From: Hirudo medicinalis
Taxonomy: Eukaryota > Annelida > Clitellata > Hirudinida > Hirudinidae
Direction: 5' to 3'
DNA: 35,387 bases
Assembly: GCA_011800805.1 (NCBI GenBank)
Contig: MPNW01000392.1
Location: forward strand, 292,028 to 327,414
A program made the translations under genes and the position numbers. The notes below the pieces were generated by a model. That model was given only the letters and a program-made list of their open reading frames with translations. It was not told the origin of the DNA and did not search any database. The first letter of the stretch is position 1, and each line of letters opens with the position of its first letter. This document shows, in pieces, positions 21,801 through 31,670 of this stretch.

Positions 21801-22606
21801 GACTCATTGATACCTGGAGACATCACAAGCACTTTGAAATTCTTTTGCAGGAATCACTTGCTCCATCGCATTTCAAGTCCTTCGATGCCAAAGAATGCAA
21901 TATAAATTATTTTATGCATAATTCGACCAATATATTGTTTCATAACTTATATTATGCACGCATAAAATTCTAAATTAAGTGATTATTATGATTCATTTGG
22001 TTTAATCATTAACCGATTACATGTTCAGCTGTGTACATCTCCTTCGTCTTATTCTTCTCCACTTTATCCCTCCTCACAACCATCTTCGTCCTCATGCTCC
22101 ACCACCACGTACTCATGGAAAAACCTCCCCGTTGGCTCTTCAAGTTGGTCTCCAGTGGTTTGTCAAAGTTTCTGGGCACGCAAGTCGAACTCGACCAGAG
22201 CGCCAAATTTCGAAAGAGCGTCCTTAAAAGGCGCACCGATTCTCCCTCCAGGACTCCAAAGTTGAATGTCATTTCGAGTGGCAAACTGGATCTGGAATGC
22301 AGAGACGGTTTCGATCTGAGGTCACGACCCAACGGAAGGTCGATTGCGTCATCGAGATGGAAAAACAGTTTCAGCGTTTTGACCAGGAAGATTGCAAGGA
22401 TCAAGGAAGAGGAAGGCTTTGAGAATCTTTTTTTTTCTGAATTTTCATCCTCCAAGGAAGAGAAAATAAAGCAGCAGTGGACTGAAATCGTTGAAACCCT
22501 CGACAGATTGTTTCTCATCATTTTCACGTCTCTCAACCTCACCGCATGTCTGCTCACCTTTGTCATCCTACCTTACACGGCGCCATCCGTCAGTGAGGAA
22601 TGGTGA
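18851..22606 (+). CDS. Nicotinic-type Cys-loop receptor subunit, non-alpha (gene A)
   Basis: Exons 18851-18905, 19101-19255, 19607-19651, 20253-20359, 20607-20877, 20944-21211 and 22029-22606 (TGA) join in phase to 492 residues. The signal peptide is MKSEFLFVVNLILHSYLA. The N-terminal helix region has two N-glycosylation sites (NFT, NLT). The Cys-loop is C157 to C171 with 13 residues between. TM1 is about 239-262, TM2 about 267-288, TM3 302-326, then an intracellular loop and TM4 about 461-483. TM2 begins EK with Asp at -4', Glu at -1', Leu at 9' and Asp at 20', the charge rings of cation-selective acetylcholine receptors. Loop D Trp (GWINM) and loop B Trp (SWTYSE) are kept. The loop A Tyr is Arg (FAIRN), and loop C lacks the vicinal cysteines, so it is not a classical alpha subunit. 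It should act as a pentameric plasma-membrane channel subunit; ligand and partners are unknown. It is followed 411 bp later by a paralogue. Confidence 0.9.
21400..21780. repeat. Very AT-rich low-complexity part of receptor gene A intron 6
   Basis: Long runs of TAATAAT/ATTATTA words with inverted symmetry in the 817-bp last intron, between TM2-end and TM3 exons. Confidence 0.7.
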
Positions 22607-22676
22607 ACTCTAAGAACATTTGTATGTTGTACATCGCTTTAGCTTTTTATAATGCATTTTATATACACGTTTTCTT

Positions 22677-22684
22677 GAATTAAA
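22677..22684 (+). terminator. Poly(A) signal candidate of receptor gene A
   Basis: ATTAAA occurs about 70 bases after the gene A stop; AATAAA copies follow near 22795-22806. Either set lies before the gene B start, so the two genes can make separate transcripts. Confidence 0.35.
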
Positions 22685-23017
22685 CACTTTTCCCAAAAGC
22701 GTCATACGCTCAAATATTTCCTTTTGGAAACCTCTTGTTAATTCACCTGTTCTTCGAGCGATGCACACCTGTATGAGGTAAAACATTCAGATAAAATAAA
22801 TCAAATAAAAAAATTTCACTGAATCTCACAACAAAAAGAAACGCTTGAAGAAATTTTTTATTTCGTCGTCTGTTTTGATGCAACTCGATTCCCACAACCT
22901 TCATCGATCTTCCGTGGAAAAACCAGTTTTTTGTTTGCCCGTCGATGCATGGAATCTTTGTTTCGAGGACTCGGTTCGTGGCATTCGACTCTTGCTGAGT
23001 TTGAGAAAACTTCCGCC

Positions 23018-26000
23018 ATGTTCAGACGTTTCGTCCTCTTCTGCTGTTTCCAGACCTTCATTCGAGGTGAGGTGACTTCCCAATGTATGAACGACCGATG
23101 ACTTTTTATGAAATCACTTTAAACACTCGTAAATTATCGATGCAGCAGATGTTGGAGCATTGAATGTGACATCTGAAAATTTTTTACTGAAAGAACTTTT
23201 TAAGAACAAAATTGATACGAGGATTCGTCCGATTAAGGATCGTGAACCAGTCGTGGTTTGGATAAATTACAGCCTCATCTCCATGATAAATGTTGTGAGT
23301 TCATTTTGTCTTGGACATTATATTATACGTGGCACTGCTTCTTCAGTGTTAAGTTGCTCGTTCGATTAATTTCATTAGCAATTAATCTTAAATTATATTA
23401 AATTACTTTTTTATACAGTTTGGGGTTTTCACTTAAAAACTATCTTCTTCAAACAATCTCATATATTTCATCGTTTGTGTTTTATTATTCTCGCATAAAT
23501 TATTTATCTCATCCATTAGAACCAAAGAGATCAGATTCTTTCTCTCAATGGACGATTAGTCATGGTTAGTAAATGATTTATTGGATGTGACATTTACGTC
23601 AATTTTCGAATTTGAAGTAGGTGTAAAGATGCCTGAAAAGAACGCAAACAAATGTTTTGTAAATGTTGTTTGTGTTAAGTATGTTATTAATAATAACTAA
23701 TAACACTTAATAACTTAAGAAATGGTTGAACAAAAACATCACATGGAATCCCCACCGACACAACATCAGATATTTGGTCATAAAAGCGGACAAGATTTGG
23801 CATCCTCACTTTCTCATCCTCAACAGGTGAACAACAAAGTTGACTTCGATCCTTTACTTTTAATATGTATTTTGTATTTATTACAAGATATTTTTAGTTT
23901 TCGTGTTGTTGATCATCATTCGTGTGAGCATTAAAACATGAATAAATGGAAGCAAAGTGGTTGGAAATCAGGAATTCAAGCAGTTGGAGAAGTTTCAGTC
24001 AATTTGAACAACTGTTGAGGAATCCCGACTTGATGATTGAAAGATTATTGAATTACTGCAATTTATGAACTCCGCAATTTCTGTTGAATATTCTTTTAAA
24101 TGTTCGAATACTTTCTTTTCCACAGGTTCTGCATGGTTACTTATTAACAATAATTCTTGTATTGCTTTAACAAATTTATAATAATAGTTATAATAACAAC
24201 AATAATAATTAAATAAAGTAACAAAAACATTTAGCGCCGATAACGTGTTTGGAGACATCTTGGACCACGAGAAATTCAGAGCTCAGCTGCACCACTCCGG
24301 TCTCGTGGTTTACTTCACAAGTGGAGTCACTTCGACTTTCTGCCAGTTGGACCTCACCTACTTTCCTTTTGACGCTCAGGCATGCTACGTTGAGCTGTCA
24401 TCTCTGAGTTATTCGAATCAGAAGATGAAACTCACCAACATAACGACTGAAGTGAGCTTGAAACAGTACCACTCTGTTGGACAGTGGATGCTCACTGGGA
24501 CCAAAGTGAAAAGAAGCTTACTTTGATTTGAAATTGTTATTCGTCACGTTTTAAGTCTTTCGTGGTTAATATTCTCGAAATTTTATTTATTTATTTATTT
24601 TTGTAAGCAAAAATATTTAAAAAAAACCAAACCAAGTTTGTTTCAGCTAAAAAAACTCTCGATATCATAGAAAAGAAACAAAGCCATTAACTGTTTGACA
24701 ATAATATTCACTATTCGTGGAAATACGAAGATTAATTAATTAATTTTATTATTAATTTAAGAATTTATTTTGTAAATACTCCATAAACAACTTCAAAATA
24801 ACAACTACGCAGAATGTTTCAACAGGTGATAGAGTACAACAGGTCAGTAAGATGTGACAAATTCTCAGTGGTCAGGTTCACCTTCTACTTGAGACGCAAG
24901 CCCCTGTACTACATCATCGGTCTCATCATTCCGTGCACCATTGCGTCCTTCCTCGTCATCTTCGTCTACCTTCTTCCATCGGATTCGACAGAAAAAATCT
25001 CCCTCAGCATCACCACACTGCTGGCTTTCTCTGTTTTCCAACTCAATGTTTCAGACAACACGCCAAAGACTTCTCAGTACATTCCAGTGATGGGTTGGTC
25101 GCTTTTAAAAAGTGTCGCTGAAAAGATGGTCGCAATGTTATTTAACAGTGTTTGAGTTTGAGAAATAATCGCGATAATTGTGATTAATGATGTTATGATT
25201 AAAGACAGTTCATGTCGTTGCCGGTTCAATGAAGTTCTCCTTGAAATGTTGGGGAAAATGTTTCAAACAACAACAACAGCAACAACAACAACGAAGATGA
25301 ATCCAGCAATTTGACATCAAAGGATGCTCGACTTATCCAAACACGGGCTCTTAATGCCGAGAAATAAATATTAATGACGTTAATTAATTATTTTTAAACG
25401 TAATAATTTGTTCGATATATTCACCCACAGCCATTTACATCCTCTTTGTTCAGCTCTTTGCGGCTCTTTCACTCATGACGAGCATCTGCATCCTGACGCT
25501 CAACCATGACCACAACATCAGACCGCCATCGAGATTACTTCAGAAGTTCGCTTTCAACGTCATCGGAAGACTGGTCAAATGTCACGGTGAAATTCCAGGA
25601 ACGAATTCAAGCGTGAAATATTCGTGCAAATTCATGGAAAGCGCGAGTGATATGTTTGAGAGAAAAAGCATTTGCCTGCTGCACATGAGAAGTACGCTCA
25701 TTGAAGAGAAGAAGAAGGAGTTTCTGTCCACGTTCTCCAAGCATCCTCCTTCCGATGACGAGGCAATGCCGAGGAGGCTGAGAGTCCGAAACCTTTGGAA
25801 GAAGTGCGTCGGTCTGGTTTTAGCCAACCTGGCTGAATTGAAGAATGACAAAGTGATGAGACTGAACTCAAAGATCTTCGCAAGGATGCTGGAGGAATCC
25901 AACGAGGAGAGCGAGGAAGAGAAGCACGTCAAACTCATGTGGTCCAACATCGTCAACATATTCGATAGGTTTTTCTTCATCATCTACTTCACCATCGACA

Positions 26001-26116
26001 TCATAGCCTGTCTCATCATTTTCGTCATCATACCCATTTTTGCGCCAAAGTCTGTCGAACCCGCTAAAGGTATCAGAGGCACAAGAGGAAACTACTCTCG
26101 AAGTATTTGTCGCTAG
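23018..26116 (+). CDS. Nicotinic-type Cys-loop receptor subunit, divergent paralogue (gene B)
   Basis: Exons 23018-23066, 23146-23294, 23520-23564, 23720-23826, 24235-24505, 24826-25093 and 25431-26116 join in phase to about 524 residues. The signal peptide exon reads MFRRFVLFCCFQTFIR and ends in phase 1, like gene A. The Cys-loop (CQLDLTYFPFDAQAC) is intact. TM1 to TM3 are nearly the same as in gene A, with the EK start, 9' Leu and acidic 20' of a cation pore. TM4 is near IIYFTIDIIACLIIFVIIP, followed by a basic tail. The binding-site residues differ: the loop D Trp is Arg (LNGRLVM), the loop B Trp is Leu (SSLSYSN), the loop A Tyr is Leu (FLILN), and loop C has only one Cys (VRCDK). The donor at 24505 (AAA, then GTGAAA) is weak but gives exactly gene A's exon length. 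The exon 2 acceptor is a CAGCAG pair, so Ala may be present or absent. Confidence 0.88.
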
Positions 26117-26355
26117 CAACGATGATTATAGCAATATATTATAGCAATGATTGAATTCAAGGGGAACATTTATGATACTCATTGTTTACGCCACAAAACA
26201 ATTAAAATCACATTTGTATCTAGCACGTGTTGCTTATGGATTGGGCTTTGTTCTGTCATTACGCCTAAAAGCCAACTCATCGAAATCTGAAAGCCATGAG
26301 AGATTATTTTATTGTCAAATGTTTTAATATTTCAACTTTCCTGGGTTTTAAAATA

Positions 26356-26364
26356 GAAAATAAA
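26356..26364 (+). terminator. Poly(A) signal candidate of receptor gene B
   Basis: AATAAA occurs about 245 bases after the gene B stop, in the short space between this gene and the converging Sp-like gene. A weaker ATTAAA lies near 26199. Confidence 0.35.
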
Positions 26365-26558
26365 TGAAAATGCATAAAATTCTACAGAATTTCAACATGT
26401 ACAAAATTCATTAATGGGCAAATAATAATTTAATTATTATAAGTTATTGTGATAAGTTAATCACTAATCAGTTTAAAATAAAAACTCAGAAACATCAGGT
26501 AATACAACGACATCAACTCAACTGAATACTGATGATAAGTGGAAACGTATTCCATTCC

Positions 26559-27630
26559 TCATTCCTTTTCAACGTCTATCAATTCGTCGTCACTGTTGGA
26601 ATCAACACTCCCCACTGTCGGAGGCTCGAATCTTGTAAAATCAATGCAAGCCGATCGAGAGGGGGATACGAGGCCCGAAGATGTGACGAGTTCTGATCCT
26701 TCGCTTTCCACGGGAGAGTTTCCAGGCTTCGATTTGAAGACACCGTCGAATATTTTCGAATGTTTGAAGGCCGACGAAGTGCTTCTCTTTCTGGAGACGT
26801 TGATGGAGATGAGATGTTGAAGCTCCATTTTGTTCCTTCTTGCGGTAGCGCTACGAGCTTCGTGGGTTTTCACGTGTTTGCTCAGGTGATCACTCCTGGT
26901 GAATTTCTTTCCGCACACCTGACAAATGAAGCGCTTCTCACCTGTATGAGTTTTGACGTGCCTCTGCAACTCGTCGGACCTAGTAAAACTCTTTCCGCAA
27001 AAGAGCCAGCTGCAAGCAAAAGGTCGCTCGCCGGCGTGCCACCTCAAGTGCGCCTTCAAGTGAGAAGTTTTTCCGTAAACCTTTCCACAACCGGGAAGGT
27101 GGCAGATGTGCTGTCGTTTCGGAGGCTTTGATTCGAAGTTTGGAGCAGGTTTTTGATCGTTTGTCGAAGAAGTTGTTGAAGACACTCGGTCGGGAGATGA
27201 AATCGTGGCTTTCAAGCAGTTCGGACATCGACACCTTCTGCACTTTCTCGATGTCAAGAGTCCTCCGCGAAGCTTTTCCAACTCCACGTTGGGTTGATTG
27301 AATTTCATGGAAAACCAAGAATTGCTGTCCCGAATGGATTCCTGAGGCCATTTGTAAGACTTGGTCATGAAGGCTGGTGAGGTGAAATGATTGAGATGTT
27401 TCTGCCTCAACCATGCCTCTTTAAAGTTCTGCCTGCTGTCCTCGGGAACGGATTTCTTGTGGATGAACGATGAGTTTGGAGGAGAATGATGAAGAGATGA
27501 AGGACTTTTCAATGTATCTTTTTCCGACTGCTTCTTGAAGCCACATGGATCGTTGATGTCGAACGGAGGAATTTCATGGCTGAATGTGGGAAGACTGGAA
27601 TGAAGAAGGGAGGCGTTCAACGCTCGTCTG
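26559..27630 (-). CDS. Sp-family zinc-finger transcription factor, Sp5-like, main exon (5' partial)
   Basis: A single minus-strand exon of about 357 codons ends at TGA. It opens at an acceptor (TTTTCCAG, with an overlapping second AG), so an upstream exon with the start codon is expected. The first in-frame ATG inside it lies about 85 codons in. Counting from the TTG at 27620, a Buttonhead box (CRRCRCPNC) lies near residues 127-135. Three C2H2 fingers follow at about 173-195, 203-225 and 233-253, with contact residues K-H-A, R-E-R and R-H-K typical of GC-box/CACCC binding Sp factors. [17 protein letters not shown] and the CRRCRCPNC form of the box point to Sp5 rather than Sp6-9. The linker between fingers 1 and 2 is AGERP instead of TGERP. 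A Ser-rich, acidic tail ends the protein. It should act in the nucleus, possibly in Wnt-linked development as Sp5 does elsewhere. It converges with receptor gene B. Confidence 0.88.
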
Positions 27631-27639
27631 CTGGAAAAT

Positions 27640-28255
27640 GGAAAAATCGAGTCATCAATTACTCCCGGTTAACTTCAATCGCACTTGTAAAAAGTCGGAA
27701 AACGTCGGGGAATGGAAGAAAGCATCCACCCACAACTCCATTTTTAGCGGTTCCATATGCGCTTTCGAACCCTTTCTGACACTCCATCACTCATAACGTG
27801 GATTCTCAGACCATCTCTCTCCTCCGGGGTAGAATTTCACGGCCAGTCATGGGTAAAAGTTTCGCAAACGAGGAACACTAAACGGCCGAGTTCTTTCGTC
27901 TTACAGATCAAATACGTGAACATTCTTTTTAGTTTTGAACTCCCTGTAGACAGATGTGACACATAAAAGCAGACGACATCACAGGTAATTTTAAGGAACA
28001 TGTGAGGGCTTATCGTAAGTGATCATTATCATCGCTACTCTCCAAATTCTCGCTTTTCTCTCCTCCACAAATCCCGCTAATTGGAACCAACTTCCGTGCA
28101 CGGAGCATCTCGAAATCGTGAAAACGAATTCATTGGCTGGAGACGGAGGAGGCCACGCCCCACTCATCCACATTCATAAAATGTTAATGAGTCGTTGGAA
28201 TTTTTGGATATGATGAAAATGAAATACTTTGGACTGAGAGTTTGAAGACGAATTA
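27640..28255. other. Upstream region of the Sp-like gene
   Basis: This should hold the missing first exon and possibly the promoter of the Sp-like gene on the minus strand. Short minus ATG frames occur (for example one at 27847, MTGREILPRRREM), but none ends at a good donor in the needed phase. Not resolved. Confidence 0.35.
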
Positions 28256-28257
28256 GG

Positions 28258-28432
28258 TTGCATGGATGTGGTGCATGAATTTGATAAGTACGAGATGCAT
28301 GGATGAGTATGGTGCATGGATGTGCTGATATGCATGGATGTGCTGATGTGCATGGATGAGTATGGTGCATGGATGTGCTGATATGCATGGATGTGCTGAT
28401 GTGCATGGATGTGCTGATGTGCATGTGATGCT
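28258..28432. repeat. 17/18-bp minisatellite, about 9 units
   Basis: Units GCATGGATGTGCTGATGT or -ATAT (18 bp) alternate with GCATGGATGAGTATGGT (17 bp) in a higher-order pattern. Confidence 0.92.
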
Positions 28433-28439
28433 TCGGAAG

Positions 28440-29160
28440 TGATGATTAGCGGTACAAAGAAAGCGTGAAATTCATTAAACATTCACTCCTCCTCCACCGA
28501 TTCAAAAACGTTGTTTGAACTAATTTAAATTCAGATATAAACACCGTGCAAACTCTGCACAATCGAATGAGATGTTATTTGATGTGCACGCAAAACGAGC
28601 TCGTGGATTATTCAGGGCTCGGAGGGGCTTGTTTTGTGGAGATGTTGATCAAAACTCTCAGCCATCCTCAGATGAAAGCAGCAGGAGACCCTGCAAATTG
28701 CACGCGCGCGTTCGTCCCTTCATCCACCTTCCACTTTTTATCCCAAAAAATCATTTGCCTGTCTCTGTTTGAAAACAAGCAAATCAAATGATTAATATGC
28801 CGCCAACCCCACCGATGTATTCATTAAGTGTTCATCCGATCTGCATAATTTATGCTTAATTAGTGATGTCGTATGAATATGAATGCGAACGAATGTACAG
28901 ACATGTTGTTTTGTAACGTTCATTATTGTCATATTCTCATGGTTGTAATATTACAATTAGGTGCTCGAACTCAGACTAGGGTTCTCTGTACGAGTACATG
29001 AAACGCACTTTTAATGAGCAGTACTTAAGTACAAATAAGCCTGGTCTGGTCCTACTCATCACGTTATGACTATCTTTTTAAAGCTCCGTTGAGCTGATCG
29101 TGTGATCGTGAAAGAACCACATCGAAACTGCACAGGAAGGTTTTCAATGCTCCTTCATAA
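28440..29160. other. Intergenic, no gene seen
   Basis: Moderate GC at 28600-28740 with an 82-codon plus-strand frame of no recognised similarity; the rest is AT-rich. No element identified. Confidence 0.4.
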
Positions 29161-29161
29161 C

Positions 29162-29224
<63 letters not shown>

Positions 29225-29236
29225 TTAATAATAACG
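29161..29236. repeat. (AAT)n microsatellite
   Basis: About 24 AAT units with one AAC and one ATT interruption. Confidence 0.93.
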
Positions 29237-29498
29237 ATAGACTCGAATATTTCATACGAAATCGTAGCTTTCTTAGGAATGATTAAAAAATTATAAATGC
29301 GATATTGATGAAATATTTGCAATGTTAAATTAAACATTTAAACAGTGGAATGAAACTTATTACAATTTTTAACCTAAAAGTTTTGTTGGAAATAGAAGTT
29401 TGTGGACAAATAGCGACCGATCAGATCAAAGCATCATCGTCGTCAACGTCATGATAATCATCTTCACGCAAATACTATTCTCATAAAACACGAAGAAC

Positions 29499-29798
29499 CT
29501 ACAAGGAGACATCTTGCTTGTCCTTATCATCCATGAAATCGTAACTGTTCGTCGGGTAGGATTTCTTCGGCAACATCTTCTGCACTTCGCCTTCTTCGAA
29601 CATCTGCGGCACAAGAGCTACAGAGGCAAGCGGCGGTCGACCGAACCATGGTACGGACCAGAGGGGCATATCTATGGAGCTGCGAGGGGGTGGGCCAAAA
29701 AATGGAAGGACTGGATTCGATTGGTTGATCGGATTCCATTTGTTTAACTGGAAGGATGGAAATCGTTCGTGCAGTTGATCGAAGAGAATCATCATCTG
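29499..29798 (-). CDS. Possible terminal exon of an unrecognised gene
   Basis: The minus strand has an acceptor-like CTTCTCAGCAG, then an open frame starting ATGATGATTCTC and ending in TGA about 100 codons later. The predicted peptide is proline-rich in the middle (FFGPPPRSSIDMPLWS) and ends acidic (DFMDDKDKQDVSL). Composition and base content differ from the AT-rich flanks, which favours coding. No domain is recognised. Candidate upstream exons lie at about 29990-30120 and 30880-31010, but I could not find a consistent set of splice phases. Confidence 0.35.
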   Translation of the reverse strand, partial: QMMILFDQLHERFPSFQLNKWNPINQSNPVLPFFGPPPRSSIDMPLWSVPWFGRPPLASVALVPQMFEEGEVQKMLPKKSYPTNSYDFMDDKDKQDVSL

Positions 29799-29984
29799 CT
29801 GAGAAGTTATTTTTAAACTATTATTGATCACTAAATATTCGGATGTGGACATGAGAATATTGATCATTAATTAAACATGAATAGCATGAATATTAAATAG
29901 CTTTTAAAGACTGCATAAAAATGCTTCCATGATTGATTCCCTTCTGACTAAAGAGTCTGAGAAGTTCTTAAAAACACATGTTTC

Positions 29985-30125
29985 CCACAGGGGTTCTTTG
30001 AAGAGGTCGAACCTAATAAGGAGGATGATATCACTCCGCATCCTCATCAAGTCGTCTTCTTGGTCCCCGATAAAATAAGAACCTCCAAGCAGACCTTCCA
30101 ATGAAAGGCTATTTATCTCAACTTG
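29985..30125 (-). CDS. Possible internal exon (minus) of the 29.5 kb gene
   Basis: The minus frame reads GLLGGSYFIGDQEDDLMRMR followed by SDIILLIRFDLF. It is GC-richer than its surroundings and resembles the peptide encoded at about 30880-31010 (KSEVIILICRTLL). Splice ends are unclear: a donor at ATTAG then GTTCGA or at ACAT then GTGTTT could serve. Function unknown. Confidence 0.25.
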
Positions 30126-30249
30126 TATTCGGTTGTTCAACTACTTTTTGATTGTTAGGGTTAATTATTTATTAGGTTAATTAATAAAACATCCAGTTGT
30201 TAATAGGTCCAACGTACAATTCCGATAATTGCGGATTAATAGAAAGATA

Positions 30250-30414
30250 TTTTGTAAATAATTTTGTAAATAATTTNNNNNNNNNNNNNNNNNNNNNNNN
30301 NNNNNNNNNNNNNNNNNNNNNNNNNNNNNNNNNNNNNNNNNNNNNNNNNNNNNNNNNNNNNNNNNNNNNNNNNNNNNNNNNNNNNNNATTTTGTAAATAA
30401 TTTTGTAAATAATT
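30250..30414. repeat. Tandem TTTTGTAAATAAT repeat interrupted by an assembly gap
   Basis: A 13-base word TTTTGTAAATAAT occurs in tandem on both sides of 111 N bases (30277-30387). The gap therefore lies inside a collapsed tandem array whose true length is unknown. Confidence 0.9.
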
Positions 30415-30582
30415 TGTACGCAAATGAGTTGGGACGCATTTATAAATAAAGTTTGATTAGCGAATATTCCGAACACGGGAATATTGTGTGAAAGTCACAA
30501 ACACAAGAAACACATGTTTCAAACATCGAAGAGGAGAATAATTCTTTTCAAAAATACGTGAAACTCACAATAAAAGAAAAAT

Positions 30583-31023
30583 TTATGGACAAATTCCTTC
30601 CTGTGGCAAACGGAGCTTCTGCATATCCACGAGTGATGCCTTCAAAAGAAATACTTCGCCAACTTTTACTTCTATCGGCCTCCTCCTGTACGGATGCATC
30701 GAAGAGGAGGAGGAGGAGGAGGAGGAGGAGGAAGATGATGACGACGAAGAGGAGTGGTTAGGTACATCGATCAACGAACTATCACGGGTTTTGATTGGGC
30801 GAGTAAAGGGCGTGTAACTGATATATTGCAACAGTAACGAGGACGACGACGACGACGACGAGAACAACCCCAACAGCGTTCGACAGATGAGAATGATGAC
30901 CTCAGATTTCAATTGAACAACTTTTTGATCTGCCGACGTCCTTTGAAGATAACTGAGTCGAAGTTTTGTGTCCCCAATGAGGTGATGAGGTGAGGTGTCT
31001 TTCTCAGATGAAACTGCCTTCAC
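30583..31023 (-). CDS. Serine-run open frame of doubtful status
   Basis: A minus-strand frame of about 146 codons. The first part (LIGDTKLRLSYLQRTSADQK, then LKSEVIILICRTLLGLF) looks like coding sequence. The rest is dominated by serine runs made by GAC/GAG microsatellites on the plus strand and may simply be intron read through. It could be an upstream exon of the possible gene ending at 29499. No ATG opens the frame (GTG at its start), so it would need an exon before it. Confidence 0.25.
   Translation of the reverse strand: MKAVSSEKDTSPHHLIGDTKLRLSYLQRTSADQKVVQLKSEVIILICRTLLGLFSSSSSSSSLLLQYISYTPFTRPIKTRDSSLIDVPNHSSSSSSSSSSSSSSSSSSMHPYRRRPIEVKVGEVFLLKASLVDMQKLRLPQEGICP
30698..30865. repeat. 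(AGG)n and (GAC)n microsatellites
   Basis: An AGG tract at 30702-30731 and a GAC tract at 30840-30861; they encode the serine runs of the minus frame there. Confidence 0.9.
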
Positions 31024-31176
31024 TTATTACCATTATTATTAATTATATTAATAATGTTAGAAATTATTATATTAATTAATTCTATTTAATATATTTTTAA
31101 TAATCATTGTCATTTATTTCAGTTTTAAAACTTTAAATAAAGTATTCAGTGGCAAGTGTTTGGTAATGATGAGCAT

Positions 31177-31177
<1 letters not shown>

Positions 31178-31262
<85 letters not shown>

Positions 31263-31305
31263 AATAAAAAAAAAATAATAATAATAGTAATAATAATAAT
31301 ATCAC
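31178..31305. repeat. (AAT)n microsatellite
   Basis: Long AAT tract with two ACT interruptions and an A run. Confidence 0.95.
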
Positions 31306-31451
31306 CACTAGAATAATAGCAACATTAAGAGCTTACAATTGATACTTTTCAAGGAGGGACTCAGGAGAAATAATTTGAGAACAATTTCACAACAGCTTCA
31401 TGTTTGAACAACAACAACATTAATAATAAAATATTATTCAGAACTACAACA

Positions 31452-31462
31452 TTAATAATAAT

Positions 31463-31534
<72 letters not shown>

Positions 31535-31536
31535 CA
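31452..31536. repeat. (AAT)n microsatellite
   Basis: About 27 AAT units, ending in CATCATC. Confidence 0.95.
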
Positions 31537-31670
31537 CAATCATCATCATCATTCACTAAAAACGACGGCTCAACTCTTTATGATCTTCACCGACAAACAA
31601 CGAATTTTTTCCTTTGATCTCAAACCGCCAACCAATTCGAGGCGGCGAACTTCAAAGCACAACGCTACAG

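Noticed and set aside
22009..22566. 185-codon minus frame opposite receptor gene A
   Set aside because: Shadow of the TM3-loop-TM4 exon, which aligns with gene B and the receptor family.
23995..24258. Minus-strand frame of 87 codons in an intron of gene B
   Set aside because: No ATG-based gene structure and no recognised motif; it might be old transposon sequence, but this cannot be supported.
26539..27131. Plus-strand frames over the zinc-finger exon
   Set aside because: Antisense of the C2H2 fingers and tail.
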